Position numbers and translations under genes: made by a program. Shown here piece by piece: positions 54,501 through 62,550 of a stretch of 64,000 nt of DNA. How positions within the stretch are numbered: position 1 is the first letter of the stretch; every line of letters begins with the position of its first letter. The DNA is from Gammaproteobacteria bacterium. Its GTDB lineage: Bacteria > Pseudomonadota > Gammaproteobacteria > Pseudomonadales > Cellvibrionaceae. Location: contig JAGKWO010000009.1 of NCBI GenBank assembly GCA_021151835.1, positions 186,001 to 250,000 of the forward strand, read 5' to 3'. Under the pieces are notes generated by a model that was not told the origin of the DNA, made no database searches, and was given only the letters and a program-made list of their open reading frames with translations.

Positions 54501-54926
54501 CACCTGGCGATGGCGGATTTCGGTTTTGATTTTATTAACCAGCTTGCTTAACAGCGGGCCGGCTTCATTGATTTCCAGATAAGGAATTAATTCGCGTTTT
54601 AATTGCGGGTCATATTCAAACGGAACATGCTCCGCGTAATCTTCCACAAAGAAATCGAAGGGGTTGATGGAGGTCATCTCGGCGATAACTTCCACTTCAA
54701 TGGTTAAATGCTCGCATTGTTCAGGAAAAACCAGTCGCGCCTGGAAATTACCGAACGGGTCCTGCTGCCAGTTAATAAAATGTTCGGGTTCAACTTTTAG
54801 CGAGTAGCTATGGATTTTGGTGCGGCTATGCGGTGCCGGACGCAGGCGTAACACATGGGGAAAAAGATTGGTCAGTCGATCAAAACGATATTCAGTCTTA
54901 TGGTGAATGGCAACGCGAATAGCCAT
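51543..54926 (-). CDS. large transglutaminase-DUF2126 protein
   Basis: A protein of 1127 residues. The N-terminal 270 residues are a transglutaminase-like domain with the triad Cys188 (KGSCRDSAWLL), His237 (LHAWTEIF) and Asp253 (GLDPTSG). The remainder is DUF2126, with RLTTGGEPTFVS, GKWYPGEEVPRWALGCFWR, DGRHSGTGGGNHVTFGG and EFRGFEMPPHARM. The second region contains glutamine-synthetase-like features noted for this family, implying amide chemistry. ATG 54926 has AAGGA 7 bases upstream. It forms a cluster with the fused ATP-grasp protein, the smaller transglutaminase and Anbu. The biochemical product is unknown. Confidence 0.87.
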   Translation of the reverse strand: MAIRVAIHHKTEYRFDRLTNLFPHVLRLRPAPHSRTKIHSYSLKVEPEHFINWQQDPFGNFQARLVFPEQCEHLTIEVEVIAEMTSINPFDFFVEDYAEHVPFEYDPQLKRELIPYLEINEAGPLLSKLVNKIKTEIRHRQVTENPWHINDFMVSINQQLQQDIGYGVRLEPGIQTCEETLTLAKGSCRDSAWLLVQIFRHLGYAARFASGYLVQLTADVKALDGPSGPEKDFTDLHAWTEIFIPGAGWVGLDPTSGLLATEGHIPLACTPDPISAAPITGATSKCEVEFSYSNEVFRILEDPRVTKPYTEEQWATINALGAAIDNELIEQDVRLTTGGEPTFVSIDDMESEQWNTGALGADKLRLAKDLLLRMRSTFAANGLLHYGQGKWYPGEEVPRWALGCFWRTDGQDLWRNPALLARVDKDYGLTHLDAKKFAHALCDKIQVNSEHVIPAYEDTLYYLWAEQKLPADIDPLKADLKDDLERRRIARLLARGLNTESGYVLPIEWNYLNQNWLTGRWKLRAEHLLLIPGDSPLGLRLPLNSLEFPEHEYERYQPENDPLTTRAPLAPSGQQYTQLIAEKKSTATTAQPLQAAFKKSYIEAGYVIRTALCFEVRDGRMHLFMPPLTYLEHYVALIEAIEDTASALGIPVVIEGYEPPKDYRLKKFLITPDPGVIEVNIHPVETWSDLVKNTEALYEDARQCRLGTEKFMLDGRHSGTGGGNHVTFGGSTPANSPFLRRPDLLRSLVTYWQHHPGLSYLFSGLFIGPTSQSPRVDEGRDEMLYELEIAFKQMPEGIVEQPWLVDRLMRNLLIDITGNTHRSEFCIDKLYSPGTASGRQGILEFRGFEMPPHARMSLVQILLLRCLISRFWKNPYRQNLVRWGTLLHDKFMLPHYVWEDLRAVVNDLNENGYPFQLEWLAAFEEFRFPHYGRVQLDDIQIELRWAIEPWHVLGEEVSSFGTSRYVDSSVERLQVKVTGLTPGRYILACNGRRVCLNPTGKQGEFVGGVRYRAWQPPSALHPTIGIHSPLVFDLIDTWNGKSIGGCSYHVSHPGGRSYDRFPVNANEAESRRGNRFFDFNHTPGVLPVTPAGKILREFFEHKHPPRPMAPPPEEPADEYPHTLDLRK

Positions 54927-55344
54927 AAAAATTTCCTTCCAGTAACCGTGATGTGGACCATGCTGGTGCACTCAAGTGTGCATCAGGTTGGGAAAAGGGC
55001 AAGTTATTATCATCCGTAATCGTTGTGATGCTGTGACACTCACATTTATTGCGGATTAGCTCGCCTTTTCGCGGCTCAGGGTTGGTAAGGCAATAACTGC
55101 ACCATGAGTGCACGGCGAATAATATTCGCTGCGTTTGTTAGTCAATGGTTAACGGCTATTGGTGAATTGCCTAGCGGTTTTTGCGGTGCTCATATGCAAG
55201 CAAGGTGCGCACGAATGGATTCTACTGTCAGTGATCGAGCCGGATCGGTCTTTGGCAATCGAAAGCGTTCCTGACTTGGCGATACGGGCGGTTCTCTATA
55301 GCAAGGGCTTGAACACGTTGGCTTTCGTTTTTATTTTCAATGAA
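54927..55344. other. intergenic region with two TGCAC-type inverted repeats
   Basis: About 420 bases without a supported gene, upstream of the large transglutaminase gene. It contains TGCAC-N6-GTGCA at 54967-54982 and TGCAC-N5-GTGCA at 55098-55112, which may bind a regulator. No Anbu terminator is evident. The forward frame crossing this region overlaps Anbu and has no ribosome site. Confidence 0.4.
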
Positions 55345-56064
55345 TCAATTTTGCGGCGGTGGTGGCAGCTGCAAAAAGGCCTGGACGATCTGGTGATCCC
55401 AGGATTTGGTCAGGTTGCGCAGGTATTCGTTATCGGCGGCGAAGGAACTGTGTTTCATGACTCCGCTGTCTTTGGCGTACACCATCAGCTCGATCGGCGG
55501 GCCAACAGTAAGGTTGGAGCGCATCGTTGAATCCATGGATACCAGCGCGCACAGCGATGCGGTTTCCAATGATGTTTCCGGTTTGAGAATACGGTCCAGG
55601 ATCGGCTTGCCGTATTTGCTCTCGCCAATTTGCAGGTAGGGTGTCTGGTCCGATGTGGTGATGTGATTGCCTTGCGGGTAAATGAGGGTCACTGCCGGGG
55701 TATCCAGTCCGATCTGGCCACCCAATAAAAAGCTGGCTTCAAAACTGACATTACTGTTGTGTTGTGCGTGTTTTTCCTGGATGGCAACACTGATTTCACC
55801 TACATAATCAGCGGCATCATGGATGCTGGTGACCGTCGCAAGGCTAAGATCTGCCCCATCCTTAATATCCTTGCGAATTTTGGCGATTACCGATTGGGTC
55901 GTAGCCAGGTTACCGGCGGAATTAATGACCAGTTGGCGGTCGCCCTGAATACCAAATTGATACATCTTGCTATAGGTGCTGACCTGGTCGACACCGGCAT
56001 TGGTGCGGGAATCAGAGCAAAAAACAACACCCGCATTAACGTTGATAGCGACACAATAGGTCAT
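55345..56064 (-). CDS. Anbu, proteasome-type peptidase
   Basis: A 239-residue HslV/proteasome-beta-fold protein. It begins MTYCVAINVNAGVVFCSDSRTNAGVDQVSTYSKMYQF, the Anbu signature: after Met removal Thr becomes residue 1, the expected nucleophile, with Asp in SDSRTNAG and Lys in STYSKMY. It lacks the ATPase-docking partner seen with HslV. Anbu typically occurs with ATP-grasp, Alpha-E and transglutaminase genes, as in this cluster on the same strand. It is 418 bases upstream of the large transglutaminase gene, so it may have its own transcript. The C-terminus is Pro-rich (LPPPPQN). Confidence 0.9.
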   Translation of the reverse strand: MTYCVAINVNAGVVFCSDSRTNAGVDQVSTYSKMYQFGIQGDRQLVINSAGNLATTQSVIAKIRKDIKDGADLSLATVTSIHDAADYVGEISVAIQEKHAQHNSNVSFEASFLLGGQIGLDTPAVTLIYPQGNHITTSDQTPYLQIGESKYGKPILDRILKPETSLETASLCALVSMDSTMRSNLTVGPPIELMVYAKDSGVMKHSSFAADNEYLRNLTKSWDHQIVQAFLQLPPPPQN

Positions 56065-56203
56065 AACAGCAACCGGAGCTTGGGGAAAAAAGGGCGCCTA
56101 GGTTAAGAGCAGGTTAAATCAGCGTCAAGGCAATTTTTGACGACGCTGTTGGTGCACCAATATGGGGCGTGATTGCTTGGCCGGGACGTTATACAGGGAA
56201 GAA

Positions 56204-56225
56204 AAAGCCGGATTACTCCGGCTTT
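56204..56225 (-). terminator. terminator overlapping the mscS-like stop codon
   Basis: A stem AAAGCCGG/CCGGCTTT with a 6-base loop; on the reverse strand it is followed by TTCTTCCC after the TTTT of the stem. The stop codon of the channel gene lies in the loop, so the transcript ends almost at the stop. Confidence 0.75.
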
Positions 56226-57061
56226 GCCACTACGGCTTTGGCCTGTTTATTCCAATGAACATCCATTTGCGGGAACGGAATGGTGATGCCGTGATCATCA
56301 AAGGCGATTTTGATTTTTTCGTTCAGGGAGAACCTTACATCCCAATAATCTTCAGTTTTTACCCAGGGGCGAACGAAAAAATTCACACTGCTTGCGCCCA
56401 GTTCCCCGACTACGATTTGAGGCTCCGGCTCAAATAAAATGCGTGATTCATTTTTGATGATGGTCGCGATAACGTCGCGCGCCAGGCGGATATCATCGCC
56501 GTAGCCAATACTGAATATCATGTCGATACGGCGGGTTGCGCGTTTGGAATAATTGATGATGTTACTGCTATAAATAGAACCGTTAGGGATGATGACTTCC
56601 TTATTATCACCGGTGCGCAAGGTCGTAGAGAAAATACCGATTTTTTCCACGATGCCGGACGTGCCTGCCGCTTCTACAAAATCGCCATCTTTGAACGGAC
56701 GGAAAATCAATAACATAAATCCCGCAGCGAAATTTTGCAGCGAACCTTGCAGGGCCAGGCCTATTGCCAGACCCGCCGCACCCAGTACCGCAATAACCGA
56801 ATTGGTGTTGACACCGAGTTGGTCCAGCGCAGCTACAATCACAAACACCAGCAGTAGGGCATTGACTAATGATTGGATAAAGTCCACCAGGATTTTATCC
56901 AGCTTGGTATGTCGCAGCACTTTGCCGAGTACGCGGGCAATAATTTTGGCTATCAACTGGCCGATCAGGAAAATCAGCAAGGCGACCAGAATTTTTACAC
57001 TCCACGGCACAATAAATTTGTCGTAGATAACAATCATTTTAGCTTCTTCGATACCGAACAT
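56213..57061 (-). CDS. small-conductance mechanosensitive channel, MscS family
   Basis: A 282-residue inner-membrane channel releasing solutes on hypo-osmotic shock. Three helices: about 21-42, about 62-82 and the pore helix GAAGLAIGLALQGSLQNFAAGFMLLIFRPFKDGDFV. A cytoplasmic beta domain (IIPNGSIYSSNIINYS) and an alpha/beta cage with FSIGYGDDIRLARDV follow. ATG 57061 has GAGG 6-7 bases upstream; the open frame to 57211 runs into rnfE and is rejected. It is the last gene of the rnf transcription unit, 61 bases after rnfE. Confidence 0.9.
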   Translation of the reverse strand: MFGIEEAKMIVIYDKFIVPWSVKILVALLIFLIGQLIAKIIARVLGKVLRHTKLDKILVDFIQSLVNALLLVFVIVAALDQLGVNTNSVIAVLGAAGLAIGLALQGSLQNFAAGFMLLIFRPFKDGDFVEAAGTSGIVEKIGIFSTTLRTGDNKEVIIPNGSIYSSNIINYSKRATRRIDMIFSIGYGDDIRLARDVIATIIKNESRILFEPEPQIVVGELGASSVNFFVRPWVKTEDYWDVRFSLNEKIKIAFDDHGITIPFPQMDVHWNKQAKAVVAKPE

Positions 57062-57122
57062 GGGTAACCTCTTATCCATGATTACATTAAAGGGAAATAA
57101 AAATCGCGAACCGGGTAATTCA

Positions 57123-57839
57123 TCAGGCAACCGAACCGGTGGTGCGCACGCGTTTGCTGCCTTTAACAATGTCTGCTTTGCGCGCCTCGGCGCGTTTTTT
57201 GATTTGTGCATCGATAATATTTTTCAACGCGATCAAGAAACCCACCACAATAAATGCTCCGGGGGGCAAGAGCGCGAAAATCATATTGGGATAATCCGCC
57301 CCAAACACATTGAGTTGCCAGGTGCGCGCTGACTCGCCAAATAATAAATGCATATCCGCAAAAATATGGCCGGTACCGAGCAGTTCACGCACGGCTCCCA
57401 CGCAGACCAACACCAGCAAAAATCCAAAGCCCATCATAAAACCATCGACGGCGGCCGGAGCCAATTTATGTTTGCTGGCAAAGGCATCGGCGCGGCCCAG
57501 CACCGCGCAATTGGTAACAATCAAGGGAATAAATAAACCGAGGATTTGATAAAGCTCGTAGGTAAATGCTTTCATCAATAATTCAATGCAGGTTACTGCG
57601 GAGGCGATAATCATCACAAAGGCTGGCAAGCGAATAGCGTCACTCACATAATGGCGCAACAGGGACACGGCCGAGTTGGTTGTCGTTAACACCAGCAATG
57701 TCGCCAGGCCGAGGCCAAGTGCGTTTACCACGGTGGAGCTTACCGCGAGCAGCGGGCAAAGGCCGAGCACTTGCACCAACGCAGGGTTGTTGCTCCAGAT
57801 ACCTTTTTCAATAATCTCTTTGTAATTAACATCACTCAT
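57123..57839 (-). CDS. rnfE: electron transport complex subunit RnfE
   Basis: A 238-residue integral membrane subunit of the Rnf/Rsx complex, which couples NADH-ferredoxin electron transfer to ion movement. It has six helices, with the GLCPLLAVS and LFIPLIVTNCAVLGRADAFASKH motifs that pair with RnfA around the [2Fe-2S] site. ATG 57839 has AGGTG 8 bases upstream and overlaps the rnfG end by 8 bases. The frame to 57887 is too long. Confidence 0.95.
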   Translation of the reverse strand: MSDVNYKEIIEKGIWSNNPALVQVLGLCPLLAVSSTVVNALGLGLATLLVLTTTNSAVSLLRHYVSDAIRLPAFVMIIASAVTCIELLMKAFTYELYQILGLFIPLIVTNCAVLGRADAFASKHKLAPAAVDGFMMGFGFLLVLVCVGAVRELLGTGHIFADMHLLFGESARTWQLNVFGADYPNMIFALLPPGAFIVVGFLIALKNIIDAQIKKRAEARKADIVKGSKRVRTTGSVA

Positions 57840-58497
57840 GGATTTCACCTGTTGACGATGTTGTTGCAGGTTGGTGGTCATTGCCAAATAAGGTGTCGTG
57901 ATTCACGGCAACAAATTGCAGAACCCGTTTAATTTGGCCAACCACTGCGCGCGGGGTAATGGTTGCACCGGCAAATTGATCGAACGCGCCGCCGTCTTTT
58001 TGCACTTTCCATTCTTCAATAACCGGCACCTGCAAACTCTTGCCATTGAAATTCAAAATCCATTGGTTTTTTTTCAATTCGATTTTATCGCCCAGGCCCG
58101 GTGTTTCCTTGTGCAACAAAATACGCACACCCGCGATAGTACCATCGCGATTTACCCCAACAATCATACTGATATCGCCCGAATAACCATCATGTGCGAC
58201 AGCGGGAATAATTAACGCGGAAATTTCACCGTTATGACGGGCGCGATGGATTTTGCCTGTGGCATCCACACCCAGGTCGATCCAGCCGGATTGTGGAACC
58301 GGAACAGTATCCGTTAATAAATCGTTGTCGTGCTGGCTGAGCGGAATGATTTCGTAAAGCGCGCGTTGCTGGGCCGCGCGCTCGGCGCTGGCAATGCGCT
58401 CCTGCGTACCGAGATTGGTCAGGGCGAGCGCGCCCGCCGTTGCAATAGCGAACGCGGTCAGAATTAAACTGTTTTTGCTAACGGACTTAACAAGCAT
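57832..58497 (-). CDS. rnfG: electron transport complex subunit RnfG
   Basis: A 221-residue subunit with one N-terminal membrane helix (SLILTAFAIATAGALAL) and a periplasmic FMN-binding domain. The flavinylation motif reads DQFAGATITPRAVV, with the FMN-bearing Thr in the AGAT-IT segment. HKETPGLGDKIE is also typical. It lies between rnfD and rnfE and overlaps rnfE. Confidence 0.94.
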   Translation of the reverse strand: MLVKSVSKNSLILTAFAIATAGALALTNLGTQERIASAERAAQQRALYEIIPLSQHDNDLLTDTVPVPQSGWIDLGVDATGKIHRARHNGEISALIIPAVAHDGYSGDISMIVGVNRDGTIAGVRILLHKETPGLGDKIELKKNQWILNFNGKSLQVPVIEEWKVQKDGGAFDQFAGATITPRAVVGQIKRVLQFVAVNHDTLFGNDHQPATTSSTGEIHE

Positions 58498-58527
58498 GAT
58501 TTGCTCTTTGTTTATTTCAACATCGGC

Positions 58528-59598
58528 TCAATGACCATCGCGCGGCGTGCTATCGGTTGCGCGGCGCGGTTTTTTGTGGCCGTAAGTGCGTGGCGTGGTG
58601 TAGTAATCAATAAACGGCGCAGCAAAATTTAACAATAACACGGCGAAAGCAACACCATCCGGATAGCTTGTCCCCCAACTGCGAATCACATAAACCAAAA
58701 CACCGATCAGCGCGCCGTAAATGATACGCCCTTTATTACTGACAGCGGAGGTTACCGGATCTGTCACAATAAAAAATGCACCGAGCATGGTTGCACCGGA
58801 CAGCAAATGGAAAATCGGCGAGCCGCTGGAGTTGGAGCTGCCACTGTCATAAAACAACGTGGCCATGATAGTGAGCGCTGCAAGCATGGCAATGGGTGCA
58901 TGCCAGGTAAATACTTTTTTGTAGAGCAGATAAATACCACCGATCAAAAATGCAATATTCACCCACTCCCAACCGGCACCCGCCCACCGGCCATCAAATA
59001 CCGCTTCTTTCTTATATAAATCATCCAGTGTTAAACCGGCATTTTGTTTCATGATATCCAGCACTGTCGCTGAACTGTAACCATCGATGTGTGTTCCGAA
59101 AAATATTTTATCGAGCGCAGCAACCAGGCTCGGCGTCGTCTGGCCATCGGGCAATAAGGGTAAGGGTGTTGGCCAGGATGTCATTTGCAGCGGGAACGAC
59201 ACCAGCACTAACGCATAAGCAACCATCGCCGGATTAAACGGATTAAAACCCATGCCACCATATAATTGTTTTGCTAGCACAATCGCAATAAAACTTGCGC
59301 TGACGACTAACCACCAGGGGCAATAAGCGGGCAGGGAAACACCGATCAACACACCGGTAACCAACGCACTGCAATCGCGCACATAAAACATAATCGGGCG
59401 CTGGCGTAATTTCATCACCAGCGCTTCAAACGCAATGCAGGTAATGCTCGCCAATAACACATTAATTAACACACCAATACCAAAAAAATGCGTAAGCGCT
59501 GCTATGCCGGGAAATGTGGCATAGACTACGAGGCGCATAATGCGCCCGGTGCGATTAGCACCGTGGGTGTGTGGTGAAGTGATATTCAATAGCGCCAT
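58528..59598 (-). CDS. rnfD: electron transport complex subunit RnfD
   Basis: A 356-residue membrane subunit with multiple helices, MGFNPFNPAMVAYA and VTDPVTSAVSNKGRIIYGALIG. The covalent-FMN site is DGYSSATVLD, with Ala-Thr in the usual SGAT place. ATG 59598 is preceded by an AAGAG ribosome site. In most genomes rnfD follows rnfC directly; here two unrelated small genes separate them. Confidence 0.94.
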   Translation of the reverse strand: MALLNITSPHTHGANRTGRIMRLVVYATFPGIAALTHFFGIGVLINVLLASITCIAFEALVMKLRQRPIMFYVRDCSALVTGVLIGVSLPAYCPWWLVVSASFIAIVLAKQLYGGMGFNPFNPAMVAYALVLVSFPLQMTSWPTPLPLLPDGQTTPSLVAALDKIFFGTHIDGYSSATVLDIMKQNAGLTLDDLYKKEAVFDGRWAGAGWEWVNIAFLIGGIYLLYKKVFTWHAPIAMLAALTIMATLFYDSGSSNSSGSPIFHLLSGATMLGAFFIVTDPVTSAVSNKGRIIYGALIGVLVYVIRSWGTSYPDGVAFAVLLLNFAAPFIDYYTTPRTYGHKKPRRATDSTPRDGH

Positions 59599-59646
59599 TC
59601 AATTTCTCTTGGAATATACCATTGTACAAATGAATGCTGCGACGGG

Positions 59647-59940
59647 TTATTCTGCATCCCATTCACTTTCGTAACCGTTACTCACTAAATAGCCGTTCAG
59701 ACTATGGAAAATATATTCGAGCCAATGTTCGTAACCTTCTATTTCCATGATTGCAACCCCTTTTCCCTTGTCCTCTACGGCTTGATCAACCATGGCCCAA
59801 TATAATTGTTTCAGGGTAGTTGCCTGGGCACTATTTTTAACCTGGCCAATTTCAATAATCTGTTCTGCTTCTTTAGCGTCCAGCAATTTCGCATAATGGA
59901 GTAAAATCGCTTTTTCTTCGGCGTATTTATATTCAATCAT
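59647..59940 (-). CDS. small acidic protein, possible antitoxin/immunity partner
   Basis: A 97-residue acidic, mainly helical protein (EYKYAEEKAILLHYAKLLDAKEAEQII, EIEGYEHWLEYIFHSLNGYLVSNGYESEWDAE) with no signal peptide or cysteine. ATG 59940 overlaps the stop of the upstream 155-residue gene by 4 bases (ATGA), so the two are translationally coupled. I recognise no family. Its small size, acidity and coupling fit a neutralising partner of the upstream protein; this is inference. It sits inside the rnf operon between rnfC and rnfD. Confidence 0.65.
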   Translation of the reverse strand: MIEYKYAEEKAILLHYAKLLDAKEAEQIIEIGQVKNSAQATTLKQLYWAMVDQAVEDKGKGVAIMEIEGYEHWLEYIFHSLNGYLVSNGYESEWDAE

Positions 59941-60404
59941 AATGATTTTTCTCCACAACGAATGACGCTCATTCTATCGGCAATCCATTTTAGTTTTGCA
60001 ACCAATGTATATACGGTCATTTTCTCTGTTACTGTCAAAAGATAATGATTGCTATCCTTGGGATCGACTACGAACTCCAACCCTGAAGGAATATCTGCTT
60101 TTTCCAACACCCAGAAAACATCAATTGATTTTTGAGATGTGATTTTTTGTTTAAGCCGATAAATTCGTTTCAAATGTTGCCAATGCGCAGAAAATGATAA
60201 CCCCATGCCATTGTGAGGTAAAACCCATTCTTCGTCAGCCGAAAAAAGATAATCACGCTTCCTGATGCCATGGACAATCCCCGCTTCGGTTGCTCCTATG
60301 TATAGTGTCGGATGTGCATGTCTCTCCGTGGGACGAGCATAAAATTTTCCCAGTGTTTTTATGTAATCGCGCAAATTCTCAAGTGTTTTAAAATGTTCCA
60401 TCAT
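59937..60404 (-). CDS. 155-residue protein, weakly Tse2-like (possible ADP-ribosyltransferase toxin)
   Basis: A cytoplasmic-type basic protein. Two segments echo the Tse2 toxin of Pseudomonas: PHNGMGLSFSAHW (compare GGTSVF in Tse2) and IPSGLEFVVDPKDSNHYLLT (compare IPPDLKVKQDSY...THYTIMP), in the same order and near the same places; length (155 versus 158) also agrees. The match is from memory and weak, so a Tse2-fold NAD-using toxin is a hypothesis. An AAAGGA site precedes the ATG (60404 or 60401). It begins 37 bases after rnfC and overlaps the next small acidic gene. Base composition is visibly more AT-rich than the rnf genes, suggesting acquisition. Confidence 0.6.
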   Translation of the reverse strand: MMEHFKTLENLRDYIKTLGKFYARPTERHAHPTLYIGATEAGIVHGIRKRDYLFSADEEWVLPHNGMGLSFSAHWQHLKRIYRLKQKITSQKSIDVFWVLEKADIPSGLEFVVDPKDSNHYLLTVTEKMTVYTLVAKLKWIADRMSVIRCGEKSL

Positions 60405-60441
60405 TTTTCCTTTGTATAATCAACCGCATTTAAAAATTAAT

Positions 60442-62550
60442 TTACCAACCTTCACTACCCGTTTCGTTCAGTTTTTCTTCCAGTTTGGTTACGCCCAAAC
60501 GAAAGGCTTCAATATTGGGGTCATTTTCTGCTTCGGCTTGTGCCAGGCGGTCGCGGGCTTTTTGCAGGCGGGATTGCAGCGCCTGGATTTGTTCTGCACG
60601 TTTTTGTTCGTCACTTTTGTTCGCCAGGGCAGCCGCTTTTTGTTTGGCTTTTTCAATGGCAATCCGGGCGGCAGTTTGTTCTGCCTTTACTGCTGCCGGT
60701 ATTGGCGTAACTACCGGTGGTGCAACCGGTGTGGAGTCTGGTGTTGGTTCAATTGCTACCGATGCCGATTGTGTGGCAATAAAATCAGCCAGTTTTTTCT
60801 CGGCGTCAGCGACTTTTAATTCCGCTTGTTTGATGCGGGCTTTTTGTTTTTCGAGCTGGTCTTCGGTGATCGGTTTTCTGGCTTCGTTGGGTACTAGCGG
60901 TTTTTGCGCATAATCGAGTGTACTTTTTGCTGCACTTAAAATACGTTCAAGTTTTGCTTTTTGCTCATCGGCCGATACCTGCACCGAACTTGCTTTGGCA
61001 ACGGCTGCAGATACAACATCAGTTGATACGGCAGATGCCGGTTCATTCATCGTTTTTTCAGCCAGTTTTTTCTTGGCTTCTTCGGCCGCTTTTTGGCGTA
61101 ACACACGTTTGGCTTCTTTTTCCGCTTCTTCTTTGGCGATGCGCGTCTGTCTGAATTCAAAACGCTGGCGCGAGCGATCAGCTTTTTCTTTTTCTATTTC
61201 ATTCTGGCGAATGCTGCCTTTGGCGGCGCGGTAATATTGCACCAGCGGAATCGTGCTCGGGCACACGTAGGAACAGGCACCGCACTCAATGCAGTCAAAC
61301 AAATTGTGTGCTTCCAGGCGATCAAAATCTTCCGCTTGTGCATACCAGAATAATTGTTGTGGTAGCAAACTAACCGGGCAGGCTTCGGCACACATACCGC
61401 AGCGGATACAGGCTTGTGCCGGCGATGGTGGCGGCAATTCCTGTGTGCCCGGTGCGAGAATGCAATTGGTGGTTTTAATGACCGGCGCATCCAGATCCAG
61501 CAACGTGAAGCCCATCATCGGGCCGCCCATTACGACGCGTGAAGCGCGGGTTGCATCAAACCCGTGTTGCTCTAATACATAGCTAATCGGTGTGCCGAAT
61601 AACACATCAATATTGCGCCGGGTTTGCAATGCATCACCCACCACGGTAGTCACCCGCGAAACCAGGGGTTCGCCGTAGCGCACCGCACGCCATGCAGCAA
61701 CGGCTGTTGCGACGTTTACGCAAATCACGCCGATATCCGCCGAGTGATGGCCGCTGGGCGTTTCGCGCCCGGTTAATATCTGGATAATTTGTTTCGCACC
61801 ACCGGACGGATATTTTGTCGGGAAGGAAACAACCCGGATTTTTTTTGCTTCCGGATCCATCACCGCCGCTGCGGCGATGGCCATTTTTAACGCGGCGATG
61901 GCGTTGGGTTTGTTGTCTTCCACTCCGATCAATAAATGGTCAGGGTGATGCAAAATATGGCTGAGCAATAATGTGCCAGCGATTAATTCATGGGCGCGTA
62001 CTTGCATCAACATATCATCAGCGGTGATGTAGGGTTCGCACTCGGCGCCGTTGAGAATTAATGTATCAATGACTTGTGTGGATTTCGGGGCAAGTTTTAC
62101 GGCGGTGGGAAAACCGGCGCCGCCTAATCCGGCCACTCCGGCAGCGCGAATTTTATCGAGCAATTCCAGGCGATCCAGCGCGCGAAAATCAGCGCACTCT
62201 TTTTTTTCAATCCACGCATGCAAACCATCAGGCTGGATCACAATGGATTGCGCTGCAATTCCGGAAGGGTGGGGAATTGCCCGGTCTTCAATCGCGATAA
62301 CCGTTCCGGAAGTGGAGGCGTGGGTATTCGCACTAAAAGTGCCATCGGCAGCGCCAATTAATTGCCCCGCTAACACGGTATCGCCAACCTGCACCACCGG
62401 TTGGGCCGGGGTGCCCATATGCTGGTTCAATGGGATGACTAGTAGCGGCGGCAGGGGAATTTCGCCCAGCGGCAATTGCAGCGACTGGTTTTTATTTTCC
62501 GGTGGATGAATGCCGCCGGGAATATCCCAAACTCTGATTAGGCTTGTCAT
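60442..62550 (-). CDS. rnfC: electron transport complex subunit RnfC
   Basis: A 702-residue peripheral subunit taking electrons from NADH. The N-terminal barrel-sandwich domain (GGIHPPENK) is followed by an NADH/FMN domain (GAGVAGLGGAGFPTAVK-like, ILNGAECEPYIT). Two [4Fe-4S] motifs, CIRCGMCAEACP and CIECGACSYVCP, follow. A long charged coiled-coil, Ala/Lys/Glu-rich tail of about 240 residues is a length-variable feature in Gammaproteobacteria. It starts at ATG 62550 inside the rnfB stop (TGATG). Confidence 0.95.
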   Translation of the reverse strand: MTSLIRVWDIPGGIHPPENKNQSLQLPLGEIPLPPLLVIPLNQHMGTPAQPVVQVGDTVLAGQLIGAADGTFSANTHASTSGTVIAIEDRAIPHPSGIAAQSIVIQPDGLHAWIEKKECADFRALDRLELLDKIRAAGVAGLGGAGFPTAVKLAPKSTQVIDTLILNGAECEPYITADDMLMQVRAHELIAGTLLLSHILHHPDHLLIGVEDNKPNAIAALKMAIAAAAVMDPEAKKIRVVSFPTKYPSGGAKQIIQILTGRETPSGHHSADIGVICVNVATAVAAWRAVRYGEPLVSRVTTVVGDALQTRRNIDVLFGTPISYVLEQHGFDATRASRVVMGGPMMGFTLLDLDAPVIKTTNCILAPGTQELPPPSPAQACIRCGMCAEACPVSLLPQQLFWYAQAEDFDRLEAHNLFDCIECGACSYVCPSTIPLVQYYRAAKGSIRQNEIEKEKADRSRQRFEFRQTRIAKEEAEKEAKRVLRQKAAEEAKKKLAEKTMNEPASAVSTDVVSAAVAKASSVQVSADEQKAKLERILSAAKSTLDYAQKPLVPNEARKPITEDQLEKQKARIKQAELKVADAEKKLADFIATQSASVAIEPTPDSTPVAPPVVTPIPAAVKAEQTAARIAIEKAKQKAAALANKSDEQKRAEQIQALQSRLQKARDRLAQAEAENDPNIEAFRLGVTKLEEKLNETGSEGW

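Noticed and set aside
55159..55530. 123-residue forward open frame across the Anbu 3' end
   Set aside because: Overlaps Anbu antisense, has no ribosome site and no family resemblance.
60412..60913. Two forward open frames (135 and 142 residues) opposite the rnfC tail
   Set aside because: They mirror the repetitive Ala/Lys/Glu coding sequence of rnfC; composition artefact.
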